DNA of 60,000 bases from Bolinopsis microptera (GCF_026151205.1 NC_087072.1:13432169-13492168); one strand, 5' to 3'. Positions 16,778 to 28,870 are shown, counted from the stretch's first letter. Notes: generated from the letters alone by a model not told the origin. A program made the numbers and translations.

Positions 16778-17141
16778 GCGCTCCTACTAAATCGCTCGCC
16801 CAAATTTTAAGAAAATTCTTGTGAAAAGGCCCTTTGGGTATAAAATGGGTCGGAATCGATGTATTTTTGGACGCTGATTCCGAATCACCCCCCATGACGT
16901 AGGGTAAAAATGCTTCCTTGGAGAGTTATGGGCAAAAACCCGTTTTGGTCACGTGACAGGCTAGTAAAATACGATTGTTTATGGCTCGGGTTAGGGTTGT
17001 GGTAAGGGTTATGGTTAGCTTTGGGGTTATGGTTAGGGTTAGGGTTGGGATTATGGTTTATATAAAACCGTTTTGTACGGCTGCAAAACCATAAAAACCA
17101 AAGTCACGTGAAATTTTTGGGCGAGCGAATTAGTAAGAGCC
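16778..17141. mobile_element. hAT-type MITE, 364 bp, carrying telomere-like repeats
   Basis: Imperfect terminal inverted repeats (left GCGCTCCTACTAAATCGCTC; right end GAGCGAATTAGTAAGAGCC) are flanked by an identical 8-bp duplication GTTAATGA at 16770-16777 and 17142-17149. The interior (16985-17060) contains degenerate GGTTAG/GGTTAT repeats. It begins 18 bp after the COQ10 stop codon, so it probably forms part of that gene's 3' UTR. Confidence 0.85.
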
Positions 17142-17149
17142 GTTAATGA

Positions 17150-17639
17150 GAGACTCTACAGATTTTATAACCGAACGTTCATTATGATCATAGGAATTTT
17201 TCTAATTTTCTATGTGACGATTATATAATTCGGATGTGACCCCATCGATGATTCTGCAATGTATTTATTTGATCACAGAAATATTTGGGATAAAAGTTGC
17301 ACTACTCCCGTGATTCCCTGTATTCAGTAATACCAACACCCCATACCAACAATGAAGATAATATACTGAACTTGAAGATTGGAGTGTTGACTGTATCGGA
17401 TGTTGCTTGTTGTAAAATTGTAAAAGGAAACAATTTTTCCGTGAAGATGTGTTAAGTGATAATTGGTACTAAGAATTTATTTGATTTTCAAGTTCTGTGC
17501 AATCTGGCTTCGTTCACTGATCTCAATGTTTACCCATATACCAGAAAGAAAACGCAGCGTTTAATTTTAATCAAAATAAAATAAATGATAAAAGGAAGCA
17601 ATCCTGAATTATACTGGAATCGTAAAACACATCTGCATC
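17150..17639. other. AT-rich intergenic sequence
   Basis: No coding frame, repeat or RNA gene recognised. Confidence 0.4.
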
Positions 17640-17962
17640 TTCACAGGCGATTCCCTTGAGAAAAGTCTTTAGCATTAGACACGAAGTAAATCCTGTGCTC
17701 GTGCACCCCCTCACCCTCCAAATTTTTCAAGGGTGGCTTATGAGCTTATGATCGACTTATCGAGAACCGTAGCCCCACACTCGTTGTCTTCCTCACAGGC
17801 CACCTTAGCCGTCTTCACACTGCTGTAGAAGGTGATGAGCTCGTTTTATTTGGGGTGGGGTGGTAACATGACTTTAGCACGGAGTTCGCACCATCCACCT
17901 GGTACTTTTGTGTCTGATGGGATGAAGAGGATCACCAGGGTAAATAGTATCACGGTATTAAG
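17640..17962 (-). pseudogene. Broken copy of the secreted PAN/apple-like family
   Basis: On the minus strand the sequence reads VILF, then GGWCELRAKV, then FYSSVKTAKVACEEDNECGA, closely matching the intact neighbour at 18062-18424. It has lost the ATG equivalent (GTG), has in-frame stops (TAA after PPHPK and further TAA/TGA), and the DKIPYRKVPGGP block is scrambled. It is the 3'-most member of the family in this window. Confidence 0.8.
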
Positions 17963-18061
17963 CGTGACAATGATACAATGACATCAGTGAAAAATATTGG
18001 TTATAATCAACAGTAACTATTCGGATCCCCACTGTCTTCTAAAATTGTCCAATGTTAATAT

Positions 18062-18424
18062 CTAAGAACGGACATCTCCACAAGCCCCCTTGATAAAAGT
18101 GTTGTATCGGAAATAGGTCTGAGTATCTCTTGTCTCCACATCCTCATCAGATACCAGGTAAATAGTTTGAGCGTGTATCACCGGACCTCCTGGAACCTTC
18201 TTGTAGGGGATCTTATCCAGACCCACAGCTCCACATCCAGCATCTTTAGCACAGGCTTTCTTAGCTTTCTTCACGCTACTAAAAAGGTTCCTTGAAGTAT
18301 TGTGAGCGTGGTGCCGTATAACCTTATTTAGGAGGTGGCACCATTCTCCTGTGGTTTCAGAAGCTGTTTCCGTGATGGGGAGGGTCGTCAGGACAATAAA
18401 CAGTATCATTGGTTTAGTTGTCAT
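18062..18424 (-). CDS. Secreted cysteine-rich protein, PAN/apple-like family, member 1
   Basis: Single-exon gene of 120 residues. A hydrophobic N-terminus (MILFIVLTTLPI, with a second Met at residue 6) fits a signal peptide. Four cysteines (C29, C58, C64, C115) follow the family pattern: GEWC, then SVKKAKKACAKDAGCGAVGLD, IPYKKVPGGPV, QTIYLVS, a YN(T/S) motif and a final KGxC. The AKxACxxDxxCGxV core resembles single PAN/apple domains, which bind protein or carbohydrate; this link is inference from pattern only. It lies about 1.4 kb beyond the innexin stop, in the same orientation, and next to a broken copy. No function is known to me. Confidence 0.85.
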   Translation of the reverse strand: MTTKPMILFIVLTTLPITETASETTGEWCHLLNKVIRHHAHNTSRNLFSSVKKAKKACAKDAGCGAVGLDKIPYKKVPGGPVIHAQTIYLVSDEDVETRDTQTYFRYNTFIKGACGDVRS

Positions 18425-19804
18425 GCTACTCCTAATCTCTTTTCCTAAAAAACAGGGTTATCTTACATATAGTTACAGCTATAAAATAAAAGAGGGATAA
18501 TTCGAGAGCAATGATCTTCATTCTCCATCGATTTTGTCCCCTTTACTATACTCAACAACTAGTGCTCTGAATCGTATCCTTGCAGGTTATGATTATATTA
18601 ATTGTCCTGGCTCGCCAATCCCTGCGCGCGGCGCTCTTTTCAAGCTTCCTGAACAGGAAATGAGAGGAGCGGGCAACAGACTAGCAAGCTAGGTAATACT
18701 AATAGTTGTCACCAATCCCTAATAGTAATTTAATCAAACCATAGACCCATGCTTTTATCAGTTGTATGGAGGCAGAAACTCTAAGTTTAATCCTTACTTA
18801 AAAGCACCGGACGGTGGTCAATCACAATATCTAATCAATCGAAGTTAAAGTCTAATAAATCATTCACCAAAATGAAATGCCCTAGTGAGTCATTAATATA
18901 ATATAAGGCACCGTACAAACAATATAAGGCACCGTACAAACTGTGTTAGAAAACAAAGCAAGGACTCAGTATGTAATAATTCAGAGTGTTACCCTCTTAA
19001 CAGAAGTCTGATGAGCTGGAACGAATAAAGAAATTAAGTAATAAGTATTACATAATATTATATTATTATATTGTACCTGTACGGTGAGATTGACAATAAA
19101 ACCTTATACCTTGTTTGTCGGGCCCAAACGTTATACCCTTGTATTCTTTTTATTGCCATTAAGTTTAACATTATTATAAACGATAAAGCTTAATATTTCT
19201 TTCTTCGTCTAATATCATATTAATATTATTACGTAATTGAAATTACTCTATGAGATAATTTTCCGGAACAATGAACGTTCATCGAACCATAAAGTAAATA
19301 ATCATCTAAAAACAGTTCAGTACCACTTGAATATTATTTTCATGAGTTGAGTTTAATCTATATCATCTTTTTAATCAAAAATACGGTATATTGCGTTAAA
19401 CCAGCACCAATAAAACACAGCCGAAACTGAACTTGAACACCGAACCGAACCGAAATTTCGGTCGTTTCCTAAAATGACATTCAGCCAAAGCAATTTTATA
19501 ATTTGTAAGAAATTTGAAAACTAAAAAGTTTAAATTGTGGACAATAAAATTTCCGAGGGAATGATTTTGTTGTAGTTGTTATGATAACAGTGGACTCGAT
19601 CTTTTTATTTTCAGATCTGATATTACTTATGAAGTAGCCTCAATAAATGATAGCCTTTCTTTCAAAGAAAATGTATTTTGTACATAAAATGATAATAAAC
19701 AATAAATTTCAAATACTACTAGTACTATACTATATTTCAAATATAACAATTTTGTCATATCATCAATTAAAAGACATCAAATTTTGCACAATAGTTTTCT
19801 CCCA
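18425..19804. other. AT-rich spacer
   Basis: No gene recognised between the secreted gene and the innexin stop. A 22-bp direct duplication (ATATAAGGCACCGTACAAAC) lies at about 18900-18940. Confidence 0.4.
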
Positions 19805-22800
19805 TCATGACATAGTATTACTTCTGGGTCTCATAGTAATGTTATTGTTAGCTTTATTCATGTTACTGTTTGTTTTAGTCATACATTGAGGAACCACTCC
19901 AAACGCCAGAGCAGCGGACTCCATCAGGGGTTGACGGGGCATCTCGGGCGGGGCCCCGTTTATCCTGTAAAACTCTAAGGCAGGCTTGTTCTTCCTCCGT
20001 CTCTGCAGGCTATCTATTTTCTTTACAACTTTAGAGGACACCATAGCTAGCATGTATCCGCTCATATTCTCTGATAGTTTAGCAACCACAATACGGCCTG
20101 TTTAATACCTTTATTACACATGTTGTCATGTGGTTTAAATTAATGACTGTTAATGTGGCCTATAATATCCAGATACCCATTAACTTTATATTTTGTACTT
20201 TTTTAATATACCAAAGTACTAAGACTGTACTTATTAACCAGTGGCGTAACGTTGCCTGTTGGCAAAATTATAATTGTTCAGGAGTCAGGACTACAGTGCT
20301 GCAAGCCGCCGTTTATTTCAAAACGGCGGCGGCGTGATTAAAATCGGCGGCGGCGGTGTAATCGGCGTGAGGTCACGTGATTTCGCAGATTAAATTTTCC
20401 TCTGGAATAATGCCATGTGGAGACTGGAGAGCAATTTTTAACAGTTTTGAATTTTGAAACGAGGCTCGTAATATTTAGTAGTATATAGTATAAACAGGTT
20501 CATGCCGTGTACGCCGTATGAAAACGGCGGCGGCGGCGTTGCCGGTAAATCATCGGCGGCAGCGTTCGGCGGCGGCGTGCAGCACTGCAGGACTAATTAA
20601 ATGTTCAATCTGTATTCTGTATGTAGCTTGAAAAATATACCTGAAGGTCCAATGTATCCGAACATCCGTGTGAAATCAGCAGTGGTCTGCATCATGGAGG
20701 AATTAACAATCCACTTGTGTGTTATGTTAGGGTTCAGGAACTTGAACATTGTGTAAAACCAACTATGCAGTTAAAAGTTAGTGGGTAATGTTAGGGTTCA
20801 GGAACTTGAACATTGTGTAAAACCAACTATGCAGTTAAAAGTTAGTGGGTTATAATGTTGGGGTTCAGGAACTTGAACATTGTGTAAAACCAACTGTGCA
20901 GTTAAAAGTTAGTGGGTTATAATGTTGGGGTTCAGGAACTTGAACATTGTGTAAAACCAACTATGCAGTTAAAAGTTAGTGGGTTATAATGTTGGGGTTC
21001 AGGAACTTGAACATTGTGTAAAACCAACTATGCAGTTAAAAGTTAGTGGGTTATAATGTTGGGGTTCAGGAACTTGAACATTGTGTAAAACCAACTATGC
21101 AGTTAAAAGTTAGTGGGTTATAATGTTGGGGTTCAGGAACTTGAACATTGTGTAAAACCAACTATGCAGTTAAAAGTTAGTGGGTAATGTTAGGGTTCAG
21201 GAACTTGAACATTGTGTAAAACCAACTATGCAGTTAAAAGTTAGTGGGTAATGTTAGGGTTCAGGAACTTGAACATTGTGTAAAACCAACTATGCAGTTA
21301 AAAGTTAGTGGGTTATAATGTTGGGGTTCAGGAACTTGAACATTGTGTAAAACCAACTGTGCAGTTAAAAGTTAGTGGGTTATAATGTTGGGGTTCAGGA
21401 ACTTGAACATTGTGTAAAACCAACTGTGCAGTTAAAAGTTAGTGGGTTATAATGTTGGGGTTCAGGAACTTGAACATTGTGTAAAACCAACTGTGCAGTT
21501 AAAAGTTAGTGGGTTATAATGTTGGGGTTCAGGAACTTGAACATTGTGTAAAACCAACTATGCAGTTAAAAGTTAGTGGGTTATAATGTTGGGGTTCAGG
21601 AACTTGAACATGGTGTAAAACCAACTATGCAGTTAAAAGTTAGTGGGTTATAATGTTGGGGTTCAGGAACTTGAACATTGTGTAAAACCAACTATGCAGT
21701 TAAAAGTTAGTGGGTTATAATGTTGGGGTTCAGGAACTTGAACATTGTGTAAAACCAACTATGCAGTTAAAAGTTAGTGGGTTATAATGTTGGGGTTCAG
21801 GAACTTGAACATTGTGTAAAACCAACTGTGCAGTTAAAAGTTAGTGGGTTATAATGTTGGGGTTCAGGAACTTGAACATTGTGTAAAACCAACTATGCAG
21901 TTAAAAGTTAGTGGGTTATAATGTTGGGGTTCAGGAACTTGAACATTGTGTAAAACCAACTATGCAGTTAAAAGTTAGTGGGTTATAATGTTGGGGTTCA
22001 GGAACTTGAACATTGTGTAAAACCAACTATGCAGTTAAAAGTTAGTGGGTTATAATGTAAGGGTTCAGGAACTTGAACATTGTGTAAAACCAACTATGCA
22101 GTTAAAAGTTAGTGGGTTATAATGTTGGGGTTCAGGAACTTGAACATTGTGTAAAACCAACTATGCAGTTAAAAGTTAGTGGGTTATAATGTTGGGGTTC
22201 AGGAACTTGAACATTGTGTAAAACCAACTATGCAGTTAAAAGTTAGTGGGTTATAATGTTGGGGTTCAGGAACTTGAACATTGTGTAAAACCAACTATGC
22301 AGTTAAAAGTTAGTGGGTAATGTTAGGGTTCAGGAACTTGAACATTGTGTAAAACAAACTATGCAGTTAAAAGTTAGTGGGTTATAATGTTGGGGTTCAG
22401 GAACTTGAACATTGTGTAAAACCAACTATGCAGTTAAAAGTTAGTGGGTAATGTTAGGGTTCAGGAACTTGAACATTGTGTAAAACCAACTATGCAGTTA
22501 AAAGTTAGTGGGTTATAATGTTGGGGTTCAGGAACTTGAACATTGTGTAAAACCAACTATGCAGTTAAAAGTTAGTGGGTTATAATGTTGGGGTTCAGGA
22601 ACTTGAACATTGTGTAAAACCAACTATGCAGTTAAAAGTTAGTGGGTTATAATGTTGGGGTTTAGGAACTTGAACATTGTGTAAAACCAACTATGCAGTT
22701 AAAAGTTAGTGGGTTATAATGTTGGGGTTTAGGAACTTGAACATTGTGTAAAACCAACTATGCAGTTAAAAGTTAGTGGGTTATAATGTTGGGGTTCAGG

Positions 22801-25514
22801 AACTTGAACATTGTGTAAAACCAACTGTGCAGTTAAAAGTTAGTGGGTTATAATGTTGGGGTTCAGGAACTTGAACATTGTGTAAAACCAACTATGCAGT
22901 TAAAAGTTAGTGGGTAATGTTAGGGTTCAGGAACTTGGACATTGTGTAAAACCAACTGTGCAGTTAAAAGTTAGTGGGTAATGTTGGGGTTCAGGAACTT
23001 GAACATTGTGTAAAACCAACTATGCAGTTAAAAGTTAGTGGGTAATGTTAGGGTTCAGGAACTTGAACATTGTGTAAAACCAACTATGCAGTTAAAAGTT
23101 AGTGGGTTATAATGTTGGGGTTCAGGAACTTGAACATTGTGTAAAACCAACTGTGCAGTTAAAAGTTAGTGGGTTATAATGTTGGGGTTCAGGAACTTGA
23201 ACATTGTGTAAAACCAACTATGCAGTTAAAAGTTAGTGGGTAATGTTAGGGTTCAGGAACTTGAACATTGTGTAAAACTAACTATGCAGTTAAAAGTTAG
23301 TGGGTTATAATGTTGGGGTTCAGGAACTTGAACATTGTGTAAAACCAACTGTGCAGTTAAAAGTTAGTGGGTTATAATGTTGGGGTTCAGGAACTTGAAC
23401 ATTGTGTAAAACCAACTATGCAGTTAAAAGTTAGTGGGTTATAATGTTGGGGTTCAGGAACTTGAACATTGTGTAAAACCAACTATGCAGTTAAAAGTTA
23501 GTGGGTAATGTTAGGGTTCAGGAACTTGAACATTGTGTAAAACCAACTGTGCAGTTAAAAGTTAGTGGGTTATAATGTTGGGGTTCAGGAACTTGAACAT
23601 TGTGTAAAACCAACTATGCAGTTAAAAGTTAGTGGGTTATAATGTTGGGGTTCAGGAACTTGAACATTGTGTAAAACCAACTATGCAGTTAAAAGTTAGT
23701 GGGTAATGTTAGGGTTCAGGAACTTGAACATTGTGTAAAACCAACTATGCAGTTAAAAGTTAGTGGGTTATAATGTTGGGGTTCAGGAACTTGAACATTG
23801 TGTAAAACCAACTATGCAGTTAAAAGTTAGTGGGTTATAATGTTGGGGTTCAGGAACTTGAACATTGTGTAAAACCAACTATGCAGTTAAAAGTTAGTGG
23901 GTTATAATGTTGGGGTTCAGGAACTTGAACATTGTGTAAAACCAACTATGCAGTTAAAAGTTAGTGGGTAATGTTAGGGTTCAGGAACTTGAACATTGTG
24001 TAAAACCAACTATGCAGTTAAAAGTTAGTGGGTTATAATGTTGGGGTTCAGGAACTTGAACATTGTGTAAAACCAACTATGCAGTTAAAAGTTAGTGGGT
24101 TATAATGCTGGGGTTCAGGAACTTGAACATTGTGTAAAACCAACTATGCAGTTAAAAGTTAGTGGGTTATAATGTTGGGGTTCAGGAACTTGAACATTGT
24201 GTAAAACCAACTATGCAGTTAAAAGTTAGTGGGTTATAATGTTGGGGTTCAGGAACTTGAACATTGTGTAAAACCAACTATGCAGTTAAAAGTTAGTGGG
24301 TTATAATGCTGGGGTTCAGGAACTTGAACATTGTGTAAAACCAACTATGCAGTTAAAAGTTAGTGGGTTATAATGTTGGGGTTCAGGAACTTGAACATTG
24401 TGTAAAACCAACTATGCAGTTAAAAGTTAGTGGGTTATAATGTTGGGGTTCAGGAACTTGAACATTGTGTAAAACCAACTGTGCAGTTAAAAGTTAGTGG
24501 GTTATAATGTTGGGGTTCAGGAACTTGAACATTGTGTAAAACCAACTATGCAGTTAAAAGTTAGTGGGTTATAATGTTGGGGTTCAGGAACTTGAACATT
24601 GTGTAAAACCAACTGTGCAGTTAAAAGTTAGTTCGGTTATTCTATTTTAATTTAGAACCATTCTAAATAAGAAAAATAATGTAGAACTACATTATTTTTA
24701 TTATTTAGAATGGTTTTATTATTTAGAATGGTTTTATTTAGATGTATTATCGAGAAGCTTTGTGGAGGAGGTAGTATTCAAATTCATTCAACCTTTATTC
24801 AGTTCTAACACGATGTAGTTATAATCAATATGAAAACATCGTTCATTTGATCATTCTAGTTGCGTTTTATACTGTCCATAGTTAAAACATAGTACCTGAT
24901 AGCATTGAGGAATATAAGAGCAACGTTAAGGTACCACATCACTAGGAACAGGTATTGGTACATCACATTTAGCGCCAGAGTACACATTCCTGTAACATTA
25001 GACAAGTCAGCACTCAAGACACGACAATAATTTAGCGTTTTAGTTATAAGTTTTTAATAATTTAGCGTTTTAGTTGTAAGTTTTTAATAATTTAGCGTTT
25101 TAGTTGTAAGTTTTTAAGTTTTTACAACTACTGCAGCTGGTTAGAAATCGTTGAGAAAATAAATGGCCGTAAGAAAATATGTATTAGATACGACACGTCT
25201 GGTATAAGAGGAAATGCAGAACCCACTCTTTGTATGAATCATGTTACCATAGTTACCATAGTTACCATAGTTATCATGGTTACACTGCAGAGTACAGTAC
25301 GGTTATTGATAGAAACTTAAAAACCAACCTGTTTCAAACTCCAAGCCTGAAGCAGCCCACTTCTCGATACGACACGCCACCACTTTAGGGAAGAGAACAT
25401 CCTTCACGTGAGTCTGGGAGCCTCCAGTCGGCATCCCGAACATCAAGCCGTACGTGATCCAGTTCCCTATCTTGAACATGCGTGCGGTAAGCAGCATGTG
25501 TCCTATTGCTATCA
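19805..25514 (-). CDS. Innexin, 3' half (TM3, second loop, TM4, C-terminus); exons 7-10 of proposed gene
   Basis: Gap-junction channel subunit with four membrane helices. Exons on the minus strand, all phase-compatible: 25329-25514 (HMLLTARMFKIGNWITYGLM; VLFPKVVACRIEKWAASGLE), 24896-24989 (C, then MYQYLFLVMWYLNVALIFL, TM4), 20641-20762 (WFYTMFKFLNPNITHKWIV, RMFGYIGPSG) and 19805-20097 (RIVVAKLSENMSGYMLAMV, then a basic tail; stop TGA at 19805). The second extracellular loop has the two expected cysteines. The intron before exon 20641-20762 consists mostly of a satellite derived from that exon's own acceptor; the acceptor chosen (TAG before T-TGG at 20762) is the only one giving both correct phase and an open frame. 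The missing 5' half is proposed to be at 52153-54267. A short exon preceding 25514 was not found. Confidence 0.87.
20294..20587. mobile_element. GC-rich hAT-type MITE, 294 bp
   Basis: Begins CAGTGCTGCA and ends TGCAGCACTG, with GCCGCC/GGCGGC stretches next to both ends, and is flanked by the 8-bp duplication CAGGACTA at 20286-20293 and 20588-20595. It lies in the last innexin intron (20098-20640). No coding capacity. Confidence 0.9.
20726..24633 (-). repeat. ~59-copy satellite of 64/67-bp units, each an innexin 3' splice site plus exon start
   Basis: On the gene's sense (minus) strand each unit reads CCCACTAACTTTTAACTGC, then AYAG, then T TGG TTT TAC ACA ATG TTC AAG TTC CTG AAC. The first part is a branch-point-like CTAAC about 16 nt before an AG acceptor; the second is identical to the first ~34 nt of the real innexin exon (20641-20762). 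Two unit lengths exist: 64 bp (ending AACATTACCCAC) and 67 bp (ending AACATTATAACCCAC). The acceptor is TAG in most copies and CAG in a sizeable minority. Units are nearly identical apart from these sites. The array fills most of the intron 20763-24895. Confidence 0.92.
25022..25120. repeat. Three-copy ~30-bp tandem repeat
   Basis: AATAATTTAGCGTTTTAGTT occurs three times, each followed by GTAAGTTTTT or ATAAGTTTTT, in the innexin intron between TM3 and TM4 exons. Confidence 0.85.
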
Positions 25515-26096
25515 CTGAGGGATGGAGGGCTCATTTTTATAATTTTTTTTGTAAAAGTAGGAGTTTGAATATTTAAATATTTAGAGTAGCCATACCTATA
25601 CTGTTTTATAAATCGACATGAGCAGTCCTCTGCACGTGCATTTAGTGCTTCAGTCCGATAATAACCATAGACCAATCGTATTTCGAAGCAATATTGTCAG
25701 CTTTTTGACACATATTGCGTAAAAATTGGCATTTTAATCATGTGAGAGTTACAAATATAGTTATGTTTTAAATGGCCCACTTATCGTTCGGGGATATTTT
25801 TGTCCGTTATCGTTATGTAATATTTATATTTTGCTTTAGTATAACTATAAGATATGACGAAATAAAAAAGCTATGTTTTCAAATAAAATGCGTTCCAATT
25901 ATTACTTGCTATATTTTTATCAGTAGCAGAAATCAGAACAATATTCGATAGATTTTCAAAATGCTTCGTTCTTCAAAAACACCGCCTAATTAAACGCTTA
26001 GTAATTCTTGATTGACGATGCCAACCCAGTTTCCGGCTCGTTATAGCTCTGCTACGAGTCTAGAGTTTCATTAAATATTTGTAAGATTCTGCAGTG

Positions 26097-26546
26097 TTAT
26101 TCCTCCATAGGACAGGGCCCCTTAACATAGGTATTAAATCTCCGTTGGCCTCCTAGAACAGGTTTTGTCTCCACGTCCACAGCTGATACCAGGTAAATAG
26201 TTTGAGCGTGTATCACGGGACCTCCTGGAACCTTCCTGTAGGGGATCCTATCCAGACCCACAGCTCCACACCCAGCATCCTTCTCACAAGCAGATTTAGC
26301 TCCGTCCAAACTGCTGTAGAACTTGTTCTCTTCCCTGTTGTAGAGCGAGATGAAGCTCTTGAATCTGGCGCACCATTCTCCTGTAACCACTGGTGCCGGG
26401 GTTGGTGCCGGGGTTGTCGTAACCTCAGCAGGGGTGGTGGAGCCCCAGGTTTCCCAAGAAGTGGTACTGTCAGGAGCAGAGGTGCTCGATAGGATAGGTC
26501 TGCTGAAGAGAGATACCAGCGTGAATAACATTACGATGTACGCCAT
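26097..26546 (-). CDS. Secreted cysteine-rich protein, PAN/apple-like family, member 2, with Thr/Pro-rich linker
   Basis: Single-exon gene. I chose the ATG at 26546, because MAYIVMLFTLVSLFSRPILS is a good signal peptide; a longer frame to 26627 adds 27 residues without signal character. The 149-residue product has a Ser/Thr/Pro-rich linker (residues ~20-55, likely O-glycosylated) before the family domain: GEWC (C59), AKSACEKDAGCGAVGLD (C87, C93), IPYRKVPGGPVIHAQTIYLV and VKGPC (C145). It is nested in the giant innexin intron in the same orientation as the host gene. It differs from its siblings in having the stalk. Confidence 0.86.
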   Translation of the reverse strand: MAYIVMLFTLVSLFSRPILSSTSAPDSTTSWETWGSTTPAEVTTTPAPTPAPVVTGEWCARFKSFISLYNREENKFYSSLDGAKSACEKDAGCGAVGLDRIPYRKVPGGPVIHAQTIYLVSAVDVETKPVLGGQRRFNTYVKGPCPMEE

Positions 26547-28402
26547 TTTACTTTTGGAAGACCTGTTATGGAACATTTGTGAAATTACAAAAATTGTAGT
26601 ATGTTTAAATAGCACTTCACTCTTCAAGAGTAGTGTTAATATTGTTTTAATTTCGTCTGGCCGAGTGGAGATACTTCAATCTACGAGGAGTGTCTAAAAT
26701 CCCATATTAAATAAAATAAATCGCATTAACCTGAATTTACCAAATAGATGCAAGAAATATTTCAAGCATGATTTTCAATTATTCATGTTGGATAAACGCT
26801 CACGTAATGTCCATCCATTTGATGCCACCCAAATTAAAGTTCAGTAGAATGTTTTGATGTGTAATGTCCGCACAAATAAAGTTCGATAAGTAATACTAGT
26901 ACTAGTACTACAAGTACATAGATACAGAGATACAGAGCCCGCGAAATTTTATGATATATAACGGATTGAGCACTGAAGATTTTAATATCTAATGTTAGAA
27001 TATAAACGTTGAAGAGAAACCGTATGGATCATGAACAAAGCTAAGGCGCAAAGTGGGCAAGTAAATTAGTTAGTAAATTCACAACTGCTTGTTGAATTTT
27101 CACCTCTTTAAATTGTGGCTTTATTACAATAAAATAATTTAGAGCTATAATGGTTATCAATTATAATAGGGGGAAGGTGCAGCTGAGACCACATATTCCA
27201 CGATGGTATCTGATACTAGTTACTACTACTAGTACTAATAATATAAGCTATAATGGTTAATGCATATAAATAAAATAACTCAAATTAATTGCAGTATTTA
27301 GGACCTTAGCTGTTTGCGTTTGCCCATGTTTCTCCTCGTTAATTAGAGGAGTTAATTACTGATGGTTTGGTAAATTATGAACGAAATGAGATGTTTACCT
27401 GCATTTAATAGGAGAGGGGTGAACATTGTTTTTGGGGTTTAAGGTCTCTAGAACAGGCTCAAATCGACTGGCCATATTATTTACAACTTAATTCCTTTAT
27501 TTACAACGTAATGCCCAAAAATTATGCCTAATTTTGGAGTTATTGGCCAAAAACTGATCTTGGCAATGCTGACCCATTTTTTAAACGTTTGATAGAAAAA
27601 TATTAAAGACCTCTAGATCATGAGTTTAAACTAACCGCAGGGTGGGGGAGTGACAGGTTAAACCGGGAAAAACTTCCCGAACCCACTTCCAAGCGATGCA
27701 GGGCCCTCGATAAGAATATAAGTTTGTAACTTCCTGCCCTTTTCAAAAAATCATCCGGATAATTTCAACTGAGAGACTGTAATTTCTGTTAGAATATAAA
27801 AATTCTGAAGCGTTGTTACTTCTATCATTCAGCTGATCCAGCAAACTATACGTTATCCTAGTGTAAGTTCCAACTATAAAGTGCGGTAATTCTACCAATC
27901 AGTGACGTCTGATTTATCGTGTGAACAATTATAAATGATGAGAAAACTTACAAAAACAAACAAGCGAACAACATTTACATTAGTAATTAATGTCGTCAGC
28001 TGAGTCCGTACGCCGTAATAGCATCTAAAGCAAAATCACTGATTAGGGGGTGCACTGTTAATCAGGAGCTCTATGAGGCAACCTTCCAGCAAGATCAAAG
28101 ACTTGTTTACTGCTTAGATTTAGACAATAATTCAATACATACCTCGTCGATAGGTCTCTTCGAACCTCAAATTTAAGAATTTATTGCAATGTTTTCCTTT
28201 GCATAACAAAAACCTTGTCGCGTATAACTGAATAACTTGAAAAAGAAGAAGAATTGTGGGTTTGCAACCATCCGGAAGTATAATCTAGATCTGTTAAACA
28301 GACTACGAGTTACCGGGGCGCCATGACATACTTTTGTTTCGCCGCATAATCTCCAAGTGTGCTAACTTACAATTAGTCGGATCCCAACCGTTCTAAAAGG
28401 CT
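26547..28402. other. AT-rich intron sequence
   Basis: Part of the proposed giant innexin intron. TATTTAAA lies about 60 bp upstream of the gene at 26546. Otherwise no gene or clear repeat recognised. Confidence 0.4.
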
Positions 28403-28560
28403 ATCTCGTTAGCTTTTCGTGTTAAAAGCGATTTCTCAACGGTTATCACCTCTCTAGATGATTCTTAAAACATTTGGACTTCATGGCAAGGTTGAAATAC
28501 ATGCAATGAGGGCGTTTTCGGCCACACCCTTTTTCAGAGTTTCGCGGTCACTCGAATTAT

Positions 28561-28870
28561 TGTATTTCAGCCCAGGAAGGTCTTAAAGACTATTCCGATA
28601 CACCAAAATGTGCCTAATAGCCACATTTATATACAACTTATGAAGCAACATATACCTTAAAATGCTTTGTTTCGGAAATATGGCCGAAAAACGGTTTTTG
28701 GCTTGACGCAGTTCATAATTTCCGTGATTTTTGGCATTTCCGCCTAGGAAGGTCGTAGAGACTATTCTGATACACCAAAATGTGCCTAATAGCCACATTT
28801 ATATACAACTTATGAAGCAACATATACCCTAAAAGGCTTATTTTCGGAAATGTGGCTGAAAAACGGATTT
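28561..28870. repeat. Two-copy ~180-bp tandem repeat in the left arm
   Basis: Both copies contain GATACACCAAAATGTGCCTA and TACAACTTATGAAGCAACAT, at about 28600-28650 and 28770-28830. The right arm of the inverted duplication has only one, hybrid, copy. Confidence 0.88.

Noticed and set aside
16985-17060. Interstitial telomere or chromosome end
   Set aside because: The GGTTAG repeats are few, degenerate and enclosed in a MITE with its own target duplication.
19647-19889. Plus-strand hydrophobic frame of 80 codons
   Set aside because: It overlaps the innexin C-terminal exon and AT-rich 3' flank; hydrophobicity comes from T-rich codons.
24640-24895. Extra innexin exon between TM4 exon and the satellite
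   Set aside because: No suitable frame, and none is needed once the acceptor at 20762 is used.
26650-26680. A-box-like TGGCCGAGTGG
   Set aside because: No B box at the expected distance.
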